From contig OX457027.1 of assembly GCA_949752745.1 (NCBI GenBank), positions 64,466,707-64,530,706 on the forward strand: DNA of 64,000 nucleotides, given 5' to 3'. Source of the DNA: Protula sp. h YS-2021 (lineage: Eukaryota > Annelida > Polychaeta > Sabellida > Serpulidae). Each line of letters starts with the position of its first letter. Within the stretch, counting starts at the first letter, position 1. Below are positions 21,846 to 37,184 of this stretch, in pieces. The notes under the pieces are model-generated. The model searched no databases and was not told the origin of the DNA. It was given only the letters and a program-made list of their open reading frames with translations. Made by a program: the position numbers and the translations under genes.

Positions 21846-24800
21846 CAGGTGTTAATTAATGTTTAATTTTGTTTCCAAGCTTAATTATTTCTTTTGTTGT
21901 GTCAGTTAGTCTAACTTGGGGTTAGAACCCATATTTTATTTTTTACACAGTTCTGATAAAGCTTGCACATTAACATTTGTTTGGTTATAAATCGTGTTTA
22001 TGTAGCCAGTGAACGCATCAGACGGAAAATAATAACACCACTTCAATTTTATGTACAAAACAGATATTTCATAGTAATCATCAAAAAATTGGTTTATGCC
22101 CGTCAAGAACGCAGAAATTCCAAGATCGCTATCTTAGAATTTTTATAAGTTACGATGCAATGCAATTCGTTCAAACGTGCTTACATATATGTGTATTTTT
22201 GAAGGATACTCATTGTTTGGAGCTTTTTTCACTCTACCTGCTAACAGGCGTGTTACGAAATACATTTATTTGTTTATATAATTTTTGATAGCTTAAATAT
22301 AGAGAATGGAAAAATTTTGATTTACACGAGTTTGAATGAAGCTTCCGCTGTTCGCGTGTGTGTTCGCGCATGTGTACGTACAGGCATGCAAATGTACGTA
22401 TGAGTGCTAAAACCATTCAGATTGCTACGGCTTCAAAGGTTTTGCGAGATCGTTTTTTTTATGTTACACAAGCATAAATCACTATTGGAACGCTGTAGGC
22501 TGTTACTTGTTTTTGAGATTTTTGAGAATGGAGCAATTAGAGGACCTAAAATTCCTGTAATTTTATTGAGCTCAATTTCTTAGTGATCTGCCAAAACCTA
22601 GTTGAATTATCGAACCGTAAAACACTTATAGATGGTCTTCTGCCAGGCTCTAAAAGCTTTATATAGGGGTACCCATGCTTTAAAAACTGAAGATTGAGCT
22701 TCTGAGGACGATCTGCCAACAATATTGCAGAATGGAGGAATTTAGATTCTTTCATGACATGTTTTAATGACTATGTTTGTGAAATGTTCTTTCCGACTGC
22801 TTGAAAGTGATGGGATTAGTCTGAACGTGTTTATACCATTTTGGCTAATGCTAACAGAACGGCGGATCTTAAAACAATTTGATAGCTGAATTCTCCAAAA
22901 AAAAATAAGGCTCTGAGATTTTTGGTTAGCGTGGCGGTTTTTTCCTTACACTGTAAACAGCCATGAAATAATTGGTGTTGTCTTTACCGGTCACATCGTT
23001 CTCTGACATTCCTGTTCCATTTTATAATGAACATGGTTAAAGAAAAATTTACCACTGATTACGATATGTTGGATCAATGCAGATTGAAGAAGTTGTTACC
23101 GAGACTCTCGTCAAATGTAGAGAAAATATAATATTTAGTTTTATATGTCGACGTTATAACGTTCTTTTGTCAACGACATTTTTTTTGGGCTGTTGACACT
23201 CATTGAATACCCCACTGCAGTATCGATGAAAAAATCACATAAACTGAGTTGTTAAATCATTAAATGGTTGCATCAAATGTACCTGCTTCAATATTCGCTT
23301 TGAAGTAATACTAGAGATATTAAATGTGCTGGTTGTATTCACGGCGTGTATCACGAACGGTCCTAATGTGGCCATGGCGACACCTTAATACGAGAGTATT
23401 TTTTACCCTAATCACCGCCCATTTATCCTTTTACCGTCCTAGCAAAATTAGCATGACATTGTCCATTCAGCTTTTGATTTGCCTTTCTTTGGGATGTGTC
23501 TTATCTAAATACATCGTCTCTTTCAGTCGCCGTCTATCCAACTCAGACAATAGCTAATTTAGGCTTTTCCGAATTTGCGGTTTGATTGTTTTGAAATTTT
23601 CACTGAGTGTTTGAGATTGTATCGTGAGCGATTACCGCGAGGCTGCCGAACTCGAAACCATAATTTGCTGCATTTTGGAGCACTCAGAAAAAAATTCAGG
23701 GGCAAAGAAGTGAAATCATTAAGCGGTAATCAAGGGTATTTTGAATAGATTATACATAGTTTTTAATGTTATAGAGTATGTTTTACAATACTATGTTGAG
23801 AGATAGGGATAAATTATGCCTGAAGACATATCTAGGGGCTTTCTTGAAAGTGGAAATCTGATGCATATTCTCCATAGAATGAGCAGGCAAAATACGACAT
23901 TAAATATACAAATTACATGGTTCTTTTTCCTGCAAAGTCACAGAGGCATACCGTGACCTTTCCAGCATTACATATGTTTTTCCATATCAAATAACATAAT
24001 ACACCATGCTTGTCCTCAGGGTAGAGTCTCTTAAATTATCCATATGTTATATAAAATTTGTTTTTCTATAAAAGTTATTAGTATTAACATTTTTTGCAAA
24101 TTTATTTTGTCATGAAGTAAAAGGAAATATTTTTGTACATATTATAGCAAAATGATCATCCAATTATGCACACTAAAGTTGTCAATGGTGAAAAACTGCA
24201 ATGTATAATTTTTAGACGGAGCACCATAACACCATAAAAAGTTAACTTCTATTTGTAATTATTAACAAAACACAAAAGGCAAAGGTAGTATGTTGTACGC
24301 AGTTTGAATTTTTTTATCGCTTCCATGCACGCTTTCAGTTAACGGCAGTTGAAAAAAAACCCCTGAAAATTGTAGGATAACCAATAAAAAAGCTGCGAAA
24401 AAGGGCGCGAAGATCAAGTGAGATAGTGCCATATGATTGTTACGACTTGGAAATCAAAGCTGAAAGCTTGACCGTTGGAGGCAGGGTCGAATGGAGTGGA
24501 GGTGTTAAGGCGGGTGGGGGGGGGGGGGGGTTGATATCGGTATTAGTATCGAACGTTTTAGTGTGCTATGCGGAAGAAACCATGCCAGCTACAACCAGCT
24601 ACAAAGTGAAGCACTGATACAAGGTCACGTGACCTGTTGGGAATAGAGAATATATCAAATACAGGTGGCAGGCTGATAAAGTTTTCTGTTCCGAATTGCT
24701 CGTGTTCGACAGATATGATCTGTACATTCTGGAACAACGCAGCATCTTGCAACAGGATGACATTTATTTCAACATTTAATATATAGTCTTTTCATTCGAA

Positions 24801-25262
24801 CTTAAACAAACTTCCAGTACAAAATAATAAATCAGCATTAGTGAAGTTATCAACGTCTCTAGTTATCCCCGTTGTGACAAGTGTCAGTGTTTGGGGTATG
24901 CCGCAGTTATGTGGGACCCCTACACAGATAGAGACCAACAAGGCACATCCTTCTTGGCATCGTCCTTCTGTTCACTTTGTGGTTACAACGACTTGTCAAC
25001 CACTAAACGTTATATTTGAAATAGTTGTCAAGCCCGATAAATGTCTGTACAGTGACACACGTATGGAACGGTTATCGTCACTCTCAGCAAGAATGAAAAA
25101 AATATATGTATGAGGTAGAATATATCCTTAGCCATTGACTTCTAAGAGCAATCAAACCCTTGTAGATCCCTCCATCTTAACTTCATATTGAGTTTGCTAT
25201 ATTTAGGACTGCATATTGAATGTGCCGCGTACAGAAGTAAACTATTTCTAAAATTTCTGTTA
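21846..25262. other. Gene-free AT-rich stretch
   Basis: No coding region, RNA gene or transposon is recognised. It holds a 15-base G run at 24516-24530 and scattered A/T runs. Open frames here are short and do not resemble known families. Confidence 0.65.
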
Positions 25263-25267
25263 CTACA

Positions 25268-26290
25268 TTAAAAGCAGTTCTAGTGTAATAGTATATCTTG
25301 CCCAATGAACAGCTCCCTGCCCCCCCCCCGGGAGGGGGGGGGGGGAGCTAGACTAATCTCTTTTCATCCCAACTGGCATTTTTGGTCCCTATTCAGTTTT
25401 TCCGGGTTTTTTCGGTTTTCTTTTCCTTTCTAATCCCTGTTCACCTTCCCCACAGCCATTCTAGCTTCCCCTATATTTCTCTATTTTTTTCCTTTCTTCT
25501 GCTGAATCAATGGCACGATTTAGCCCGTCTTTAACCTCCTTGTAATATCCAACTTTGTGATAGCCAAATTGGTAAGGTTGATCTGATTGTTGGATCCGCC
25601 TCATATTTACCAATGGCAGTCACATTATCGCTGTATTAAAATGAAACGAATCCACACCTTTTTTGTTTTAATTTTTATTTGTGTATTGTTACAAGCGATT
25701 AAAACAACTAGAAAAGAAATATCGGGTAATTTTAAGTTGCGGGCGTAAGAGTTAGTCCTGTATGAAAGAAAAAAATGGAATCTTTTTCACTCCCTGGTTT
25801 CACTTTCTAAATGGAAGATAAAGTTGAACATACAAGAATGTGCTTCTTGGATAATGTGGATGTTATTTATGATAATCTTAGCAATCACGAGTCTCCACCT
25901 GGACTCTCTGAAATGCTGAAAAGGATATTAAGAGAAAGACAAAGAACTTTCATTAGTCACTACACTTGCGTTGATGTGGCTTATTATGTATGAATTAAAA
26001 GCATACATTGGAATGAAGTGATAATAAAAAAAAAAAAGAAATTTCATTAAGGGTGCTTTTTATATTTTCGTTTGAATTATGTTGAATTTCGTCAATAAAG
26101 CAGTTTACGATAGTTTTATAGGCTTAGTTGGGTCCATTTGTTTACATGAACAAATATTATCAAAACAAATTTACACGTAAAAAGTTCTGGGGGAGGGAGT
26201 AAATATACAGGAGGGGGAAAATAGCCTAGTATAGCTTTCCCGGTTGGGGGAGGGTGGAGAGGAGCTGTACAGGGGGGGGGGGGCGTTAAG
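25268..26290. mobile_element. Non-autonomous element, family B, copy 2 (longer interior)
   Basis: The left end TTAAAAGCAGTTCTAGTGTAA, the C run/G run hairpin and GAGCTAGACTAATC match copy 1 in Irx intron 1, as does the right half from about 26040 (TTGAATTATGTTGAATTTCG, GGTCCATTTG, GAACAAATATTATCAAAA) to ATAGCCTAGTATAGCT and the terminal GCTGTACAGGGGG. Relative to copy 1 the middle has about 530 extra bases (25500-26030), including a 60-codon open frame at 25811-25993 of unknown meaning. Copy 1 is probably an internal deletion derivative, or copy 2 carries an insert. Confidence 0.75.
25811..25993 (+). other. Unrecognised small open frame inside family B copy 2
   Basis: The 60-codon frame begins MEDKVEHTRMCFLDNVDVIY and has a plausible, mixed composition (LSEMLKRILRERQRTF near its end). 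It lies in the part of the element missing from copy 1. It might be a fragment of a transposase exon or of captured host sequence. No motif identifies it and it may be chance. Confidence 0.2.
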
Positions 26291-26299
26291 ATAGCGATG

Positions 26300-28990
26300 G
26301 ATATGTGATGGACTTCATGGATACTGACGTAAAATTACGTAGCTACGATTATAGAGTGCATTTATTTTTCTTACTATTTTTTTTGTCACGAAGCCCTATC
26401 TCAGTACTGTTTTGCATAGAAAAATCTGCCTCCTTTTATTTGTCTTTGCAAGAGATGCATTTATTGCAATACTAGAGAAACAGTCCTTATATTTGTCCTT
26501 TTGTATGTATGTGAAGATAAAGAAACCGTATCTTATCTCTATCATGTGTCAAAACTTATACAGATTTAGAAACATGTATGTTGTATATGGATAATTTTTA
26601 TTGAATTGTCTTTAGTAAGAGACGACGATCGTTGACAGACAAAACTGTAGCCTCTTTGCCAAGATACGTAAAGTGCTGAATAAGTAACGTTCGTCTCCGC
26701 AGCTCCCATGTGAGGGGTAAATGACCGGTATTGGTACATCAATCGATCAGTTAGATCATGCGAATTGATGTATATATTATGTTTCACTTGAAGAACTAAA
26801 GCAAAGTTTAAATCTAAAAAGTTGAACTGTGGGGATGGGGGTACTCACATACAAACTAGCTACCCCTAAGCGAGGAGTGCAGAATGAAGGAAATTTAAAG
26901 GGGTGAAATTCTTAATCACCCCGACTCAGAATGAAAACTTAACAAATACTTATACTTAGAAGTGCGTGTGTAGAATTTTTAGGGTTTTTTGTTGGACGCT
27001 TAAAACATTTCAGGATACCCCTACCCCCTTCTTTTGAGGGAAACCCGGAGCACTGGATGAAAATACCCATTTTTAACGATATTGGTGCTATGCGTGGACA
27101 GCGTCTGAACCCAAAATTACCCTCGCCCTTTCCACGTTTCTTAACACGAATTAATTTTAGCTTTTTTTTCATTTTGAATGTTTCTGAAATTATTTCTACT
27201 TGGGCAAGCGCTTCTAGTTTTGCGTACGTGTGTTTTTGTGTGTCTGCACGCATGCCTACGTGTGTTTTTGTGTGTCTGCGGGCATGCGTACGTGTTGTCT
27301 CCTTTTTAAACACGTCGCCGACCTTGTTACGTAAGCTGTAATTTGTTCTAAATACCACTCTGTCATCTTAACTGTTAAGGAATCCACTCCCATTGAGCAT
27401 TCTTTTTAAAAAATTATATACTATTATTAGAGTTTAAAACAAAGGTTAAGAACATCTTATCTGCATGTTTTTTTATGCAGGTGGTCATTTCAACAACAAA
27501 ATCCCCGTGTTCAACAAGGGAATCCTTGTTCACAAACCACTCTTAACTCAATATTCAAGTCCATTTAAATCTATTATTGTACTACATTTCACATAACTGT
27601 TGTCAGATGAAAGAGTCCACTTGAGAGAAAAAAAAAAGCAAAGGCTTATCGAATCTCTAGGGTGTAGCTCACTTTTATTCGATAACAATCAGTATGCGGA
27701 TCAATTGGGAGTAAAAAAAAAACGAGATTTCAAGATCGGTGCAAAATCAAACACTGTCTTTATGAAGAGTTCTATTAATTTAACGCAGATTGAGTTTGAC
27801 GTCACCTCATTTGATAATAATACTCGACTGTGTTTTTACTAATTGTTTTTGTCAAACGCGGCTGTCGTTGATAAGAGACCATGTGATGTCCTTATCGAAA
27901 CGATTGGTAGAGTTGACTAAAAATGTTTGTTTTCCTCTTGAGAATACTCTAAAACATACACTCTATTATTCTAAGGTGAAAAGGTTACTACGAATTGGTT
28001 AAGAGTGCTAATGATATCACATATAGGAAGGGAAAAAAACTAGGTTAAGCGATTAATAAAACAGTACGAATAATTCTTGACAAGCACATAATCCCATGCA
28101 TCAAAAAAGAATATTAAACCCACGCGCAAACATATCGAACTTTAGGGGGGTCAGATAAAATTATCCGATATTGATCATTAAAATCTTATTGTCTTAAATT
28201 TTAAGAGCAATTTTTTTCTGACGGTCAGGCGTTTTTGCTTTATCCAGCAGAAAGTTATTCGCTTATAATCTGAGCAAATAATTTACTTAAAATTTCAGCA
28301 CAAAAAAGCGCAAAATAAGAAATTCAAATCCAATCAGTGAACAGTGTTCTCTCATTCTTCATTGATTAAATGTTAAATAGTACAATGTCAATCCAAATCA
28401 ATTTGAAATCGATGCATCGATCGACCAAAGCCGAACCTTCGTAAACTTGCAGTTGGTAGTTTTTTTTATTAACACCAAGAGTTTTTATATGTTTCGATTT
28501 CTAAGACGCTATATTTCTTATGTTGAACAAAGCTTTTTCTTTTCTTTAATTTTGTTTCTAGTTTTTATTTAAAACAGTTTATTCTGTTCGTTCCAGTTAT
28601 AGGATATAAATAGAAGTGCGTAAATAAAATCATATTATTACTGTAACGATCGACGTTAAAACACTGTTGGCGAATGGGCAACATTTACTTACAGTCTCAG
28701 TACAGGGTTTTCCCGAGCAATCCTAAATATATTACTTATCAACACATTTACTTAACTATATGATCGACCGCTGATAGAAAAGAAATGTTGAAATGGTTTG
28801 TGCATAAAATGTACGGAAAGACGAACCCATAAACTGCCAAAATAGCAAATCTGCTTTTTATGTTATTTGATAAACGCTAGTATTAATTGTTCTCCCCAGA
28901 ATCCAGCACTTTATTTATTATAAAAAGGACCAATACAATAATTTTTTTGCCTTCAGAAATTCTATTAAATTTTCTTCTCTCATTGTTGAA
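26300..28990. other. Gene-free stretch
   Basis: No gene or transposon is recognised. The one notable item is a 32-bp tandem duplication at 27225-27296, listed separately. Confidence 0.6.
27225..27296. repeat. 32-bp tandem repeat, about 2.3 copies
   Basis: TACGTGTGTTTTTGTGTGTC followed by TGCACGCATGCC is repeated at 27257 with two changes, and starts a third time at 27289. Confidence 0.85.
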
Positions 28991-29032
28991 TATCTCAAGT
29001 GTAACATCAACTTTTCCATACAACCTCCCCCT

Positions 29033-29130
29033 CCCCCCCCCCCAAAAAAAATTAACTAATAGCAGCAGCAGTACAATATTTGATTATTGTGGGGGCTGGG
29101 TTGGGGCGGCGGGACGGGGGGGGGGGGGGG
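29033..29130. repeat. C11 / G15 inverted homopolymer pair
   Basis: A C run (29033-29043) is followed 73 bases later by a G run (29116-29130) with GGGGCTGGGTTGGGGCGGCG between. The two could pair as a hairpin or form a G-quadruplex. It may be the core of another C/G-ended mobile element, but no flanking inverted repeat was aligned. Confidence 0.5.
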
Positions 29131-29139
29131 CGGGAGTTC

Positions 29140-31730
29140 AGTAAGATTTCAGATCTCTTTCACATCATACAATAATAGTGTGCAATGCCATATCCATAAG
29201 CTGGCGTTTAATAAAATTGGCATAGGGAATTCAAAATAAAGAAATGCCAGCTCCTAGAGATTTCTATTCCAGTAGATATCTCTGTGCATTTATCTACAGA
29301 AGATGCCAAAGTTATTGTAAATTTATCACGGTGGGACGAGTCATAAGGCGGAGGGACATGTCAAAACTGTCCGCACTGCAAACGCCTCCAACACAGTTGG
29401 AAGTCGTAAACATTGTTTAACCCAAGTAGCCCAACACGCTGTTTGCGATTAACCGTCATTAATCGCTGTGTTATCAACTGGAAATGACGTGGGAAATCTT
29501 CCTGTTCTCGTCACCCCCTCCCCGCCCCCCCCCCCCCCACCACCGCATCATCCTGTCACCCGCGCGTTTCAGATAACGTACTCCTTACGGAAACAAGGGT
29601 ATGGGCTGAATGCTCACCCTCACGCTATCTCTAGAGTTCGCTTGATTAGCGTGTCCGTATCCCTCCGCCATTGCCCTTGCCCCGGCGCCTTGTAATCTCG
29701 TGGATAAGACGATAGGAAGGAAAATCACGGCAGTAGCTATAGGATCCGCTGAAAGCTTTGTCAAAAAAATTTTTAATTTTATTACACCTGCTTTGAACTA
29801 TCTTTGCAATAACTGGAAGATAACCAGGTCTTTTTTTTCATATGAAACAGTACATGAGAAACATAAAAAATATTTCGCTAGGTGTTAACAACAACACCTG
29901 GTTTTTAAATTTCCTAAAAAGTGAATCTTACTAGCCCAAAGAGCATGCCTGCAACTACATTTTGAAGAAATTCAAAACATGTATGTCAACTGGTGCCTTT
30001 GCTGTTTAATTGTGACATGTTTTGTAGTATACGTGTGCATTATCATCATGTTCCAATTAATTAATGTGTAAAACTGAAAGTCGCAAGCTATCTTCCATTT
30101 CCTCGCAATTTGCAGGAGGCTGGTGAGTCATGAATGCTTAAGTTCGGAGGACATATATATATTTTTGTGACGCATGTCAATTGTAACTATACGAGAAAAA
30201 TCAAACTTTGAACGCCAGAGGCGTTTCTAGCCAGCTGTAATTGGCTTCTGTACGGGAATAGTACCGATTATTCAAACACAGTTGGAAAACTTATTAAACA
30301 AGCGATTTATACTGTTTTGAAAATAAGTTAATGAAAGTTTGTCCTGGCGTTCAATTTGTCAACTTTTTATTGAGATATTGTTATCGAGACTCAACCCCCC
30401 GTCGTTTCAAAATAGGATGTGTTACAGTAAGGGTATGTATTTGTGGGTAATAATGATATGCCTCTAGCAGTGTCCAACGGTACACACACTCAAAGCACCC
30501 ATCGGGGGTAACCAGATTTACTGGCGAACAATGATACACGATGTGACAGATATCTCGATTTAATAAGCTGATTGGGTGAAGGGAATAGCCTGGAAGACGA
30601 TTCTCCTGATGTTATTTAGCCCTCAGTTTGACATGGCTAGTTAGAATGCTATTTGTTTTATTGTACCACAACGTGTGACCGTAGTAATGTTAGCCTGTCG
30701 GCAAAATGCAATATTTTTTTCAAATAAAAAATTAAGTCTCCTGCATTTCATTCCAGTTACATTTTTAACTTATTTATCAAAATAAAAGAATTAATACTCA
30801 TTCGATTATTGGAATCGTTGGTTATTTTTTTATTCCTGTACCTGACTCTCATTATTACAACCATCTTTATAATTTTGGTCTTAAATTTTTCTCTTTAATG
30901 GGGTTTCGTTAAATCTATCACAATCTTAGTTATTTCGAACCGCACAGATTACACTCCCAAATTTATACATGGTTCCCCGAATATCCGGAGTTTTTTTGTT
31001 TAAGACATTACAGATTTCTAATTTACACTGTTCAATATGAATCTACTTGTCATTTCAATAAGATTCACACGGATCAATTTTCAAACACTTTATATTGACA
31101 AAAACAGTTATCGCTATATATCTTTAATTTCTCTTTAAACACTCGTGTTTTGTTTATAAATAAGTCATCTATATTTCAGAGGACTGTATCAATACATTAG
31201 TGGCCAAGGAGAGACAGTCCTCTTATTTAATAATATTTGAATTATGCTTCACTGAATTAACGTATTATTAGAAACTGATCAGAACAAATATGATAAAACG
31301 TAACTAAAATATGCTTTAGGTTTTTAACCTTTTAACTTTCAATTGTGTGTTAATTTCGTGACTGGGTGGATGCAATAACACTTTTGGTTCGGAGCGTGTG
31401 TATTTTCTTTTAAGTTTTGAACAATCGACCGCCTTTGTGATGTTAGTAAGTTGTAATACAAGATGAGTATTGGTTTGTCCAGAGAAATGCCCCAAATCCA
31501 TAGAAGATTGGTAAAAAAAATTTAGGTGCTCTGTAAAGAGAGGAATGACACTTTTTAGCGAATGTTTAATTCAGTCATTAAATTTATAAAATGCTTTTTC
31601 ATACATGTTTCTAAAGAATTTTTAATTACATTGAATAATAAAGTTAATATAAGAATGGTCAAGGGAATTCCATTGGAAAACTGTACTGTAATATTAAAAT
31701 GACCTAACAAATTTGCAGCGGAGTTGGAGA
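29140..31730. other. Gene-free stretch with small palindromes
   Basis: No coding region is recognised. It contains a 14-base C run (29525-29538), the inverted repeat GCGATTAA..TTAATCGC (29445-29466) and a 10-base-arm inverted repeat at 31178-31223. The rest is AT-rich without visible repeat families. Confidence 0.6.
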
Positions 31731-31734
31731 GAGA

Positions 31735-31758
31735 TTGAGAGTGAGAGAAAGAGAGATT

Positions 31759-31825
<67 letters not shown>

Positions 31826-31860
31826 AGGGAGGGAGGGAGGGAGAGAGGGAGAGGGGAGAG
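31735..31860. repeat. (GA)n / (GGGA)n microsatellite
   Basis: A run of GA units passing into GGGA units and then back to GA. The open frames of Ser/Leu or Arg/Glu across it are translations of the repeat. Confidence 0.98.
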
Positions 31861-31869
31861 AGATATATA

Positions 31870-33080
31870 GAGATAGAAAGATATTGTAGTGGACATGTCG
31901 TTATTTTGGACTGGTACACATTTGGCTAGCACCCCTCCACTCCCTCTTCTGTATGGTACTAAATAAACAGCTCCGCTGTGCTAAATCGAGCTCTACAAAT
32001 TACCTTCTAAGTGGAATTCAGATAAATAATTTTAAAATCAAATAATTTCAAGTCTCTGGAAATTTTTACAGACACACCTGAATAAATAAAGATATTCAAG
32101 TTTCAAATTGACATATCTTAAATCCAAACATATATCTACAAAATTAAACTCCAGATATATGTTAAGTGAGCTTCGAGATAATTTATTATATTATCAAATT
32201 GCTCGTAGCTACCGTATCAACAGACTCTACCCGATTCTATGGGGAAAACGTGAATGGAAAACTTCTGCAGTCTGTTTGGAGTCTTTCCAGGTGTCATTTC
32301 TTTTAGCGGATGAGTTCGGCGACTAGAAGTAAAGCCGAAGGCGTTGAGTAATGGTAAGAAACACCAGGTATTGTAGTTACAGATGTCCATCATTCATCAT
32401 CAGCCTGTAGCATCACTTGTCAGCATCTCTAACCAACCTTAAATAACCAGAACAAACATCTTAATCAACCATAACCGACCGTGGCGACGGCTTAAACGAA
32501 CAGGCAAAAAAACGGATATGACAACGACTGGCATGTTGCGTAGTTTGCGGATGATGTATGTGAGTTTTAGAGCTTATGACATCTACGTGCTCTTCGTTTA
32601 AGTTGGCGCCATTTTGAGTATTATTTTTGTCAGATTTACCGTGAAAATCTTCCGCCCGCGTGTTTAATTTAGAACGATGACTCCGTCAAATAAAATGATA
32701 AATATACAAATGCCACCAAATGTTTTGATATCGGTGGAAAACCAACCGACGTCCTTCAAACATGCGACATAATCAATCGAAAGGATTCAAATATTTTGAG
32801 GAAATAATTTGACCAAATAAGGATTTTTTTAGAGAGCCACGTCCCTGTTATTTTATTATTGTGATATATTCTAGTCAAAGTCAACATGCTATATATGTAT
32901 ATGTGGTTGACTAAGCAGGATGTCTGTATCTGTTCAAACGACTTATTTCTGTCGTGTTATGTTCCTTTTATATCGTGTATGATAATCTCCCAGAAGTGGT
33001 TAACTAGCCAGTAGAAACACTAATAATATGATTTGATTAAACATGATGCGAGAGTTTTTGTCAGAAAGCACATAACCCTC
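31870..33080. other. Gene-free stretch
   Basis: Nothing recognisable was found on either strand. Confidence 0.6.
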
Positions 33081-33084
33081 ACAT

Positions 33085-33215
33085 TGCAACACACTGGCCA
33101 CTCATTGTCAACTACAACCACATACTACCTGGGAGCCCTACATTACCACACACTAGCCACGCATTGCCAGATTACAGCTACCTACTACCTGGGAGCCACA
33201 CATTTAATGCCAAGC
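33085..33215. repeat. Tandem repeat, two copies of about 65 bp
   Basis: The block CACACTGGCCACTCATTG ... ACTACCTGGGAGCC is followed by a second copy, CACACTAGCCACGCATTG ... ACTACCTGGGAGCC, with scattered substitutions and a short partial third start. Confidence 0.8.
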
Positions 33216-33731
33216 AACAACCACATGTCGCATCCTAACCATGTCCAATGTGAAATCAGCTAAATTTTTAAAACAGTGGCAATTTCTTTCTTGGAATCAT
33301 CATGTCACAGAAAATTTATTCATTCATAAAAGTATGCCTCTAAATTTGTATAGTTTTCAGCTAAATACATGAGCACCAAAAATTATTTGGCTAATCCGCA
33401 TGTATAGAGGAAGTATTTATATTGACAAGTTTCACATATTGCTTATGTACACATGGTTGTTATCAACAGAGTATATGTAAAATATAGCAAAAATTAAATT
33501 GTGTACATTGGGTTAAAGTATAACCAAAATCCGTGAGAAATGTCTCACGTTATTATAAAGGGCTTTATTACTAATCAATGCTCTCTTCAGCTACTGACAA
33601 CAGACAGTCATACAGTAGGGACTTGCTTGCCCGAACCTCAAAGGGTCATGGAGCCATAGATCCGGATATTTCAAGTCACTAGGATATCACCGATGTGTTT
33701 GCGAAGAGTTTATTACAGTCTGAAAATTGCG

Positions 33732-34668
33732 CCCGGTGTAATGATTTTAAGTTACCCCTTCTCATGCTACCCTCCCGCTAAGTTGAATTCGATTTCTTAC
33801 TACCGGAGGATAATTCAAATTCGATTTCTTATTACCCCTGGGAGTAATCTGAAATCGAATTTATATTACCCCATCCCCTGTTTTTAGATTGCCCCCATAT
33901 TAAAAGCTGTTAACATGCAGAAAAAATACAGTGTAATCTTTTATATTTCTACATTTATCCATACACAAATAAATTAAAATGAAATATTCATTCCATCAAC
34001 TCTTCAACGACAGCCAAACTGGACGACCTCTTCCACACTGGTTTTACACAATCATTGCAAGTATTTTCTATCAGTATCTATCAAAGTCCTTCAGTGTATT
34101 TCAGCTCATCCCCTATTTCTATTACCCCCCCCCCCCCTCCTCCCGAGAATTTAAAATAGAATTTCGATTATGTAGTGAATAATAAATATCCAAATCAACT
34201 GTCCAAAAATGAAAAGGCAAACAGTGATAGATTGTCGAAACACTATGCTGCCCGTTCGGGTCAGTTTTATTACTGTCACATGTTTGGAAGAGGTGACGAT
34301 TCTGACAAGGATCTTAGGGAAGTTCTGGTCCTTCGCGATCTAGGCGAGCAAAGGTGCATTATGGAGAGTGTACATATGGCGGGGGGCGGGGGGGGGGGGA
34401 GGGGGGGTTCTGGCGACAGCGACACAGCTCGTTGTGTAGATAGCCATTAGGGTATAATTAAAACACGGACAAAATTTTGGAAAGATTTTACTGGAAAAAC
34501 GTTGGCAAGAATGCGTTCGCAAAGAACAGCTTTTAACATGGGGAAAGGTAGGGGGCGGGTGGTTAATGCAAATGCGAATTTAACTTACCGGGGTGTAGCT
34601 TGAATTTGATTTTAAATTACCGGGGGAAAATAGAAATACGGGGGTAATCTGGAATTTTTACACCGGTG
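33732..34668. mobile_element. Non-autonomous element, family C, with CCGGTGTAA inverted ends
   Basis: The left end reads CCCGGTGTAATGATTTTAAG and the right end, reverse-complemented, CACCGGTGTAAAAATTCCAG. Inside both ends are repeated units of the form TTGAATTCGATTTCTTACTACC / GAAATCGAATTTATATTACCCC, inverted on the right as TTGATTTTAAATTACCGGGG. A 13-base C run (34125-34137) and a long G-rich block (34380-34410) lie in the middle. No transposase is seen. Family is unknown. Confidence 0.55.
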
Positions 34669-34674
34669 TCCGCA

Positions 34675-37184
<2,510 letters not shown>

